Source: Macrothele yani (taxonomy: Eukaryota > Arthropoda > Arachnida > Araneae > Macrothelidae). From it: a stretch of DNA of 64,000 bases. The stretch spans positions 70,986,607-71,050,606 of the forward strand of contig CM077005.1 of assembly GCA_039090855.1 (NCBI GenBank). The letters are read 5' to 3'. Below the pieces are notes generated by a model. That model was not told the origin of the DNA. It did not search any database and was given only the letters and a program-made list of their open reading frames with translations. This document shows positions 56,285 to 64,000 of the stretch, in pieces; position 1 is the stretch's first letter, and the number at the start of each line of letters is the position of its first letter. The position numbers and the translations under genes were made by a program.

Positions 56285-57225
56285 TATTTGGATCATAGTG
56301 TATTTATTGTTATAAGGAAATCACATTTTTGAGAAAATTTTTTAAATGGATTGTACAGGATTCTGAAGGAGTTTAGGCCTGAAGTAAAAAATTAAAGAAT
56401 AAAATCAAGAGATAAATTTTGCATTGCAATTACAGTAGAAAATACAACTTGCAAATACTGTCAAGGCTATCAAAATTTGCATTGGTTAAACTTTTTAGAA
56501 TTCTCATATGTTGGAGGGCAGGGAAAATTCTTTGCCAAATCATCAGCAGAAGTTATCTGCACCTTTCCAAGTGGTTATTACTGAGATAAAATACAAAATT
56601 TAAGGGCTGTATTTTTACAGCAGTGCCTTATGCAGTCAACATGTTGTTTCTTAAGGGAACTTTGAAAAAGTTTCTGTATAAACATATAAAACGAGCGAAA
56701 CACGCAGAGTCACGTACGGTAAAAGGTTCGTTTAGCGGTAGCTTTCGGTCATCCTACGACCTTGATCACCCGCGATCGACTGGACGTGCTGGTTGCCAGA
56801 ACTACAATTTGAAGTTGGGGTAAACAGTTCCAACACCCCAACTTCCAAATTTAAAAATAGGTGATATTGATTTTTTTAAATATTGCAATTAATGGCCATT
56901 TTGATGTCATATTACATTGAGAAATCTTTTAAATCTTACATATGTTATATACATCTGTAGAGAAATCTTGAATACTTCTAAAATGTTTCACTAGCCCAAA
57001 CATACCTATCTAGAGGCTTGCATATTGTTTGTGTCCCATTCTGTTGCCTGGCAAAACATGAAATTCCCCCCCCCCTTCCCTGTGTGTGTGTGTGTTTCTG
57101 CACATAAGTCATACCTTGCATTTAACAGTTCATTTCTGTTGTGCAATTAAAAAGTCAATTTTGAGGAACAGCAGGTAAATTTTTTGAATCAGTTGTAAGA
57201 TAGTTCTAATTGCTGAGGCATTAGT
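56285..57225. other. SGCB intron 3, unassigned
   Basis: AT-rich. A GC-richer patch lies at 56690-56800, and C9 and (TG)n tracts at 57065-57095. No gene recognised. Confidence 0.4.
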
Positions 57226-57383
57226 ATAACTGAAACCATCCTTGGAAAGCAAGGGGACAAAATACAAACAAACTATGAATTCTAGAACTTTGTGATTTAT
57301 GGATATAAGTGAGACCATCCTTGGGAAGCAGGGGGCAAGATGCAAACAAAACTATGAATTCCAGAACTTTGTGTTTTATGGGT
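57226..57383. repeat. 79-bp tandem duplication
   Basis: Two copies of a unit with ACCATCCTTGG, ACAAACAAAACTATGAATTC-like and AGAACTTTGTG blocks, shifted by 79 bp (ACCATC at 57235 and 57314), with about ten differences. Confidence 0.8.
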
Positions 57384-57859
57384 ACCAAACACAAAGATAA
57401 TCTAAAAAGAGAGATAGCAACTTCATGGATCTTCTTCAGTGTGTTGAGATTTTATAATGAAGGAAAAAAAAATTGTCCTTTATTTTTTTATGATGATTCA
57501 TTCGTGAATTTTGAACACTATTTTTACTTAATGAAGTTGATGCTTGAGTTAAGTTTTTAAAAAACTGTATTATTTGAAAATAATTAACATTTGATTATTT
57601 TGCAAAAGTAAAAAATACTGGAGGAAGGTAGCCTCCAATTTATGCCCATGTACCAAGTTTCCTTTATTAAAAAAATAATTATAAAGAAAACTGCTAGACA
57701 ATGATTTCATGGTGTCAGCTAAGAAAGAAATGGGTGAATAGAGGGTGAGAAGATGGGGGGGGGGGCTAGTGATCACAGGCAATTTCTGTTACATTTTCAA
57801 GATGTGAACATGATTTACCATTACTGAACTAGAAATAAAACACTTGATTAAACTTCTAG
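57384..57859. other. Unassigned intron sequence
   Basis: AT-rich with a G-run near 57755-57764. Nothing recognised. Confidence 0.4.
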
Positions 57860-58140
57860 TATTTTCAATTTACTTCCGATATTGGAGGTTATATTTTTAA
57901 CGTGCATTAATGCATTTGCATTTTTGAACTTCACTTTTAGTTGGTAAAGTTCGATTAACACTTACCGCACATGGGGCTTGGCTTTCAATTCTTATTTCCG
58001 TTATGTGGATGTGGCATGGGGTTTTTTCATTTGGTCACGGGTCCACTTCTTTTTTTTTTCCGTTGGTATTTATTTGGCCTCGTCACTAAATTAGTTTTTT
58101 TTCCTTTGCTGCATCCTCATTTACTTTAATAATTTTTCAT
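57860..58140 (-). repeat. Inverted PLE 3 terminal segment
   Basis: The reverse complement matches the 3' ends of the PLE copies (about 59700-59970 and 63190-63385), including GTTCATCGAACTTTACC-AACTAAAAGTGAAG sequence. It is the left limb of the rearranged PLE cluster. Confidence 0.8.
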
Positions 58141-58180
58141 AACCCTAGTACTTTTGGTAATACTCCATTACCGTCATCAA

Positions 58181-58233
58181 TGAATTCATGAATTTGTGTG
58201 TTATTTTAAATAACACACAAATTCATGAATTCA
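58181..58233. other. Perfect 26-bp palindrome at a PLE junction
   Basis: 58181-58206 and 58208-58233 are exact inverted copies around one base. The right limb (AATAACACACAAATTCATG) is PLE coding sequence also found at 61320-61340, so the palindrome marks a fold-back junction where a PLE fragment reverses direction. Confidence 0.85.
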
Positions 58234-58350
58234 AAAAGTTTTATTCTATGAATAAAGCTCATATTGAGAAATGGCTTCCTAGTTTAATTGAATTAATAAT
58301 CTAAAGCAACTTATGGGAATTTACTAGGAAATTTTTCATTTATAGCAAAT

Positions 58351-58379
58351 TTTCAGAGAAAACTCTTCTCCTTCTTCAG
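58351..58379 (-). ncRNA. Hammerhead-like core (left limb)
   Basis: Minus strand: CTGAAGA, one base, stem GGAGAA with a slightly imperfect partner, then GAAAATTTGC. Mirror of 58502-58530. Confidence 0.3.
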
Positions 58380-58501
58380 GCTCTCTTGTTGTTGTCACTT
58401 TTTTTTGCTTGTCACTATCATGGTTACAGTTAACCGTAACCGTCAAGGTAAACCGTAACCATGATAGTGACAAGCAAAAAAAGTGACAACAACAAGAGAG
58501 C

Positions 58502-58530
58502 CTGAAGAAGGAGAAGAGTTTTCTCCGAAA
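58502..58530 (+). ncRNA. Hammerhead-like core (right limb)
   Basis: CTGAAGA, one base, stem GGAGAA/TTCTCC, then GAAA. Position 7 of a hammerhead core may be any base, so CTGAAGA is allowed. The base between the core and stem II is not canonical. Confidence 0.35.
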
Positions 58531-58588
58531 ATTTGCTATAAATGAAAAAATTTCCTAGTAAATTCCCATAAGTTGCTTTAGATTATTA

Positions 58589-59960
58589 AGTTTTATTCTA
58601 TTTATATGAAAATAATATTTTTACATACAAGAACAAAATATTCAAGCAAAATTCAGGAGGCCCAATGGGCTCACCATTATCAACTCTATATGCTGAGGTT
58701 GTGATGAACGAAATTGAAGAAAATGTCCTGCATCGTATGGAAGAAAAACCAGAAGTGTACTGTCGATACGTGGATGATATTTTCATTCTATCAAAGCTGA
58801 ACGAAGAAGAATTAAAAAAATTAACAAAATGTTACAGCTCTTTATATCCAACTATAGAACTCACTGTTGAAATAGAAAAAAATAATGCAATAGCCTTTTT
58901 AGACGTACAAGTTATCAAATGCACAGATAAGTTACTATACAGGGTTTATCAGAAAAGTTCATTTGTTCCGGTCCTAATCCCGTACAATTCGGCACATCCT
59001 TATCCTCAAAAATGCAATACAATAGTATAAAAACCTTAATTAAAAGAGCATATACGCATTCTGAAAATAGTCAGTTCATCAATGAAGAAATCAAATTCAT
59101 AAAAAAAATTGCAGGTAGCTTTGGTTATTCTAACCATTTAATAAAAAATGGAACACAGAAGTAATAAAGAAAATAAAAAATAATGCTGTAGTAAATAAAA
59201 AAGAAGTCAAATATTTAAATGGTTTTCCTTACATTAAAGGTACTACCAATGAAATTAATAATATATGTAAAAAGCATAACATTCAAATTGGAGGAAAAGT
59301 AAATACCATAAAAAATATAGTAATAAAAAATAATGAAAAAATAAAAATGTTAGAAAAAGCAGGTATTTACTCAATTCCTATTACTGAAAATCCTCCAATG
59401 GCTTATATAGGAAGTACCAAAAATAAGCTTAAACACAGATTAAAACAACACGTAAAAAATTGGCAGAAAAAAGAAGAAAAAACAGCAAAAAAAAAGAAAA
59501 AGTTCGAAAAAGGAGATCACTGACCAACAAGAGATGGCGCCACAACGCCCAAGAAGAAGCGATAGCAGATGACAGAAGCAGCCCGCGAGAACCACCGAAA
59601 TGCCCAGCTGACACGGTCCGTGCTAGTTGGAGCAAAATGTCCCCTCGAAGACGGTATAGTAGTAGTAGTACCGAAAGTACTCGGGTATGAATAAATATTG
59701 AAGTAAATGAGGATGCAGCAAAGGAAAAACTCATTTGGTGATAAGACAAAATAAATTCCAACGGAGAAAAAAAAAAAAAAAAAGAAGAAGCAGACCCGTG
59801 GCCAAATGAAAAAATCCGTGCCGCATCCACGTAACGGAAATATGGATTGAAAGCCAAGCCCCACGTGCGGTAAGTGTTCATCGAACTTTACCAACTAAAA
59901 GTGAAGTTCAAAAATGCAAATGCATTAATGCACGTTAAATAATTAACCTCCAATATCGGA
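58589..59960 (+). mobile_element. Penelope-like element 3, copy A (5' truncated)
   Basis: Colinear with copy B (from 61348), starting inside the RT and ending in the terminal repeat. Relative to copy B it lacks the segment between the GIY-YIG start and the KVRKRRSLTNKRW tail. Confidence 0.88.
58593..59690 (+). pseudogene. PLE RT and GIY-YIG remnants (copy A)
   Basis: RT blocks NSGGPMGSPLSTLYAEV and CRYVDDIFILSK (catalytic YVDD) are intact to 59030. Frame changes follow. GIYSIPITENPPMAYIGSTKNK (around 59362-59430) is the start of the GIY-YIG domain. The C-terminal tail (RWRHNAQEEAIADDRSSPRE) is in yet another frame. Confidence 0.85.
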
Positions 59961-60029
59961 AGTAAATTGAAACTTTGAAGCACACGAATTATTCTTTCAA
60001 GTGGTTAGATCAAAGGCAGTTTAGGCCTC

Positions 60030-62870
60030 ACGATGCACTATCGCAATCTCTTTTCGAACCGTGAATTAACAACAATCACCAAATTCAAACGTCTTAAAAT
60101 CAAATGTATGAAATTTGAAGTTCAAGAACGTTTTCTTGTAACTTGCAGAGATTTTGGATTTATCCCCAAATTTTTGAGACTTAAGAACAAGCCAACAAGT
60201 AAGAAGGATTATTACATCCTGCTTCGATGTCAACAAAAACGACTTAGTAACGAAATTATAGCTAAAAGAAAACAAATATTCAGACTTAATGCTCAAGTTT
60301 ATGAATTATGGAAGCTGATAAGGAACTCAAAATATGCACAATTTGATGGCACTTGGAAAGATCGCATTTTGGATACTACGTTCATCGAAATTAACGAAAT
60401 TGCTAACAAAGAAGCCAACTCCAATAGCGTTACGGTAGATAAAAAATTAAATGCACTATTTGATGAACAAAAATTAAATAAAGAACCCATAAATGAATTT
60501 AATGTATATGAAAATCGGTCTGATAAGAATTTAAGCTTTACACAAAAAGCAATTTTACAAAAAGGGAAAAAAATTTGCCTTTCCACAAGGCCTCCCTAAA
60601 ACTGAAGAAATCATCCCTTGCCTCGAAGATATTCTCAAAAATATACCAGGCGCAGAGAATAAAACTGAAGTAGAGAACAAATTATATAGAGTTATTCTAA
60701 AAGAATATAATGCCAAAAACAACAAAAACTTCTATATAGAGAAAAAATTAAAATATGAAAAAAAACAACTATTGGAATTGAAAAATGACCCATATATCAA
60801 ATTTTGTGAAGCAGATAAATCCGGCCAAATCATTATTCTCAACACTGATGAATTTGAACAAAAAATGACAGAAGCAATTGATGGATTAAATTGTACTGAA
60901 ATTAAGAAAGACCCAACTGATAATCAAATTAAATTCTTAGCGGATATAAGAAATCATAGCACATTACCTGATGAAATCAAACGCTCGTTTCCACCAATGG
61001 GAGCAGGCATACCACGTATCGTTGCAAAAGATAAAAACGCACAAAGATGGTGCTCCAATGAGACTGATAGTTTCAAAAAAAAACTCACCTTTGATAACAT
61101 TAGAGAAAAACATTTACAAATTCCTAGCACCCTTTTTCATGAACAACAAGTTCACCATCAAGAACACATATGAGTTTATAGAGAAAATTAAAAATGTAAA
61201 AACTGGCCTAATGGACTTAAACATGGCAAGCATGGATGTTAAAGCATTATATCCAAGCACTCCAGTTCCAGAAGCTATTGAAATCATCATTAAGAAGTTG
61301 CAAAATCTTAAAATTTTAAATAACACACAAATTCAAGAATTCAAAAAAGTTTTAGTTTATTTATATGAAAATAATATTTTTACTTACAAGAACAAAATAT
61401 TCAAACAAAATTCAGGAGGCCCAATGGGCTCACCATTATCAACTCTATATGCTGAGGTTGTGATGAACGAAATTGAAGAAAATGTCCTACATCATATGGA
61501 AGAAAAACCAGAAGTGTACTGTCGATACGTAGATGACATTTTCATTCTATCAAAACTGAACGAAGAAGAATTAAAAAAATTAACAAAACGTTACAGCGCA
61601 TTATATCCAACTATAGAACTCACGGTTGAAATGGAAAAAAATAATGCAATAGCCTTTTTGGATGTACATGTTATCAAATCCACAGATAAGTTACTATACA
61701 GAGTTTATCGGAAAAGTTCATTTGTTCCGGTCCTAATCCCATACAATTCAGCACATCCATATCCTCAAAAATGCAATAGTATAAAAACCTTAATTAAAAG
61801 AGCATATACGCATTCTGAAAATAGTCAGTTCATCAATGAAGAAATCAAATTCATAAAAAAAATTGCAAGCAGCTTTGGTTATCCTAACCATTTAATAAAA
61901 AAATGGGACACAGAAGTAATAAAGAAAATAAAAAAAAATAATGCTGTAGTAATTAAAAAAGAAATCAAATATTTAAATGGTTTTCCTTACATTAAAGGCA
62001 CTACCAATGAAATTAATAATATTTGTAAAAAGCATAACATTCAAATTGGAGGAAAAGTAAATACCATCAAAAATATAGTAACAAAAATAATGATAAAATA
62101 AGAATGTTAGAAAAAGCAGGTATTTACTCAATTCCTATTACTGAAAATCCTCCAATGGCTTATATAGGAAGTACCAAAAATAAGCTTAAACACAGATTAA
62201 AACAACACATAAAAAACTGGCAGAAAAAGAAGAAAAAACAGCACTGATTCAATACTGTCTGGATAACCAAAAATATCCAAAATTCGAAAATATAAAAATC
62301 ATTAAAAAGCTGTAAATCCGAAAAACACCTCAGAATAGCAGAGTCGGTAATGATTGAAAAAAATAGGACAAAAGTTTGCAACCACAATGACCCTAATAAT
62401 TTGAGAAACAGCTGGAGAAATTTAATTAAAATTGAGCAAAAAAAAAAAGAAAAAGTTCGAAAAAGGAGATCACTGACCAACAAGAGATGGCGCCACAACG
62501 CCCAAGAAGAAGCGATAGCAGATGACAGAAGCAGCCCGCGAGAACCACCGAAATGCCCAGCTGACACGGTCCGTGCTAGTTGGAGCAAAATGTCCCCTCG
62601 AAGACGGTATAGTAGTAGTACCGAAAGTACTCGGGTATGAATAAATATTGAAGTAAATGAGGATGCAGCAAAGGAAAAACTCATTTGGTGATAAGACAAA
62701 ATAAATTCCAACGGAGAAAAAAAAAAAAAAAAAGAAGAAGCAGACCCGTGGCCAAATGAAAAAAATCCCGTGCCGCATCCACGTAACGGAAATATGGATT
62801 GAAAGCCAAGCCCCACGTGCGGTAAGTGTTCATCGAACTTTACCAACTAAAAGTGAAGTTCAAAAATGCA
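60030..62870 (+). mobile_element. Penelope-like element 3, copy B (most complete)
   Basis: Contains the N-terminal region, RT, GIY-YIG and the terminal repeat. It follows copy A and is followed directly by copy C, so the three stand in tandem. Confidence 0.9.
60033..62640 (+). pseudogene. PLE reverse transcriptase-endonuclease (copy B)
   Basis: The N-terminal part starts MHYRNLFSNRELTTITKF (60033) and is open to 60599, with a frame change near 60575. Next comes KFCEADKSGQIIILNTDEFE (60796 on), a second shift near 60970-61050, then the RT to 62101: LIVSKKNSPL, MASMDVKALYPSTPVPEA (first Asp motif), NSGGPMGSPLSTLYAEV and CRYVDDIFIL. A shift near 62085 precedes GIYSIPITENPPMAYIGSTK (GIY-YIG, 62118-62177). 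The final C-terminal part with KVCNHNDPNNLRNSW ends at 62640. Four segments carry all expected PLE domains in order. Confidence 0.9.
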
Positions 62871-63385
62871 AACTTATTCAATACTGTCAGGATAACCAAA
62901 AATATCCTAAATTCGAAAATATAAAAATCATTAAAAGCTGTAAATCCGAAAAACACCTCAGAATATCAGAGTCGGTAATGATTGAAAAAAATAGGGCAAA
63001 AGTTTGCAACCATAATGACCCTAATATTTTGAGAAACAGCTGGAGAAATTTAATTAAAATTGAGCAAAAAAATGAAAAAGTTCGAAAAATGAGATCAGTG
63101 ACCTACAAGAGATGGCGCCACAACGCCCAAGAAGAAGCAATAGCCGATGACAGAAGCAGCCCGCGAGAACCACCGAAATGCCCAGCTGACATGCAGCAAA
63201 GGAAAAAAACTAATTTAGTGACGAGGCCAAATAAATACCAACGGAAAAAAAAAGAAGTGGACCCGTGACCAAATGAAATACCCCCATGCCGCATCCACAT
63301 AACGGAAATAAGAATTGAAAGCCAAGCCCCACGTGCGGTTAGTGTTCATCGAACTTTACCAACTAAAAGTGAAGTTCAAAAATGC
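62871..63385 (+). mobile_element. Penelope-like element 3, copy C (3' end only)
   Basis: Begins abruptly at LIQYCQDNQKYPKFENIKII right after the terminal sequence GTTCAAAAATGCAAA of copy B and repeats the C-terminal coding region (open 62756-63268) and terminal repeat. It shows the tandem arrangement typical of PLEs. Confidence 0.88.
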
Positions 63386-64000
63386 AAACTTCTAATATGT
63401 TTTTTTTCTAAGAATTATGTATTTTAAATTGCAAATTTTTGGAGAATACTCTTCTTCTTCTTCAGGCAGCCCCTTGTTGTCTCTCTTTTTCCGTCACAAT
63501 CGGGGTTACTGTTAAGCTTGATGGTTATTTTTCACCAAATGTTGCCTAATGTTAGGCAGTGATGAACCTCTACAGTCATTGATGATGGAATTCTGATTTT
63601 TCTCAATTTTTATTCCTTATTTTAATTTTCGGTTTTGAAAGTTGCTTTGAAAATTGACAACTTTAAGGGAATTCTAGTCCATGTTGTGACCAGTCTCTCT
63701 AACATGCCTATCTAAACCTGTCTTGTTGGAGCAATTTTTGTAAAGCAGCTTTATGCTCTGTTATTCGAGTTCCTAGTCTGCGACCTGTCTCACCTATGCA
63801 ATCTAGCCCACAACTACATTTTTCTTCATAGACTACTACTTGCATTTTAAAAATATCTTCTTCTCTTTGAACTACCTTTGTGAAAAATTTTTAACTTTGT
63901 TCTCTAAACTTGGAGCTAGTCTTATTTTATATTTCTTGCTAATTCTCTTTAATGATTCGAATAAACCTGTGCAATAACTAATTCTTCTAGTGAATTTTAT
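63386..64000 (-). mobile_element. Penelope-like element 4, 3' part, continues beyond the window
   Basis: The minus strand reads, from about 63850 to 63740, VVYEEKCSCGLDCIGETGRR and LGTRITEHKAALQK, a GIY-YIG domain closer to PLE 2 than to PLE 3. Frames are broken. The terminal repeat lies at 63390-63640. Confidence 0.8.
63437..63465 (-). ncRNA. Hammerhead-like core in PLE 4, degenerate
   Basis: Minus strand: CTGAAGA, then GAAGAAGAGTATTCTCC and AAAA instead of GAAA, followed by ATTTGC. It occupies the same place as the other cores, but the stem and the GAAA are worn. Confidence 0.25.

Larger units (their letters stand above)
58290..58588. repeat. Head-to-head inverted PLE terminal repeats
   Basis: 58290-58430 and 58440-58588 are inverted copies. 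They share GACAACAACAAGAGAGCCTG and AGCAAATTTTC-type blocks, with the centre near TTAACCGTAACCGTCAAGG. Confidence 0.88.

Noticed and set aside
59429..59894. Minus-strand Phe-rich frames, repeated at 62160-62846
   Set aside because: Antisense of the PLE C-terminal region and A-rich tracts.
41270..64000. SGCB exon 4 within the window
   Set aside because: No stretch resembling the next conserved sarcoglycan block with splice sites was found; it probably lies beyond the right edge.

Overview
The window is nuclear DNA from an AT-rich, repeat-rich animal genome, most likely an arthropod. Three things point there: an intron-split host gene, beta-sarcoglycan; overlapping layers of Tc1/mariner, pogo, hAT, RTE-like LINE, Penelope-like (PLE) and tRNA-SINE copies; and a multi-copy protein family that I know, from memory, in many arthropod genomes. 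The species cannot be named from sequence alone.

Host gene. Beta-sarcoglycan (SGCB) runs on the plus strand. Exon 1 (21925-21939), exon 2 (27959-28132) and exon 3 (41087-41269) join in frame and encode the cytoplasmic N-terminus, the single membrane helix and the start of the extracellular region. Later exons are not in the window, so intron 3 is longer than 22.7 kb. Everything from 21.9 kb to the right edge therefore lies in SGCB introns, which are mostly transposable elements. Upstream of it are four short THAP or SWIM zinc-finger first-exon candidates (9293-9615, 10068-10150, 12972-13043, 13576-13646). Two of them sit head to head in a large inverted repeat.

Layout. 0.5-1.85, 2.96-4.36 and 4.45-5.98 kb: three broken Tc1/mariner elements. 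4.37-8.36 and 10.34-11.77 kb: two copies of an unrecognised element built from about 150-bp modules in a three-module higher-order repeat; each module carries a CTCF-like GGGGGC motif. 11.77-12.32 kb: LINE 3' end. 12.71-14.14 kb: THAP inverted duplication. 7.35-35.5 kb: scattered copies of one tRNA-derived SINE. 23.7-24.2 kb: a tRNA-Asn-like sequence with 128-bp direct repeats. 24.27-27.88 kb: a hAT-type element with an 8-bp target duplication, split by an RTE-like LINE that has a long open frame. 28.66-30.11 kb: an element with 68-bp near-perfect inverted ends. 30.75-32.6 kb: PLE. 32.6-34.4 kb: hAT pseudogene. 34.73-37.36 kb: a DNA transposon with an unclassified protein. 40.05-40.78 and 41.9-43.2 kb: hAT-type elements. 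43.65-44.55 kb: Tc1 relic. 45.1-52.0 kb: head-to-head PLE pair holding a full-length LINE. 52.3-56.3 kb: Tc1 element holding an inverted/truncated LINE and a pogo element. 57.9-63.4 kb: rearranged tandem PLE cluster. 63.4-64 kb: another PLE entering from the right.

Apart from SGCB and the tentative THAP/SWIM exons, no host function is supported. The other coding sequence is transposase or reverse transcriptase, mostly with frameshifts and stops. Several insertions can be ordered in time from target-site duplications and from a paralogous empty site.
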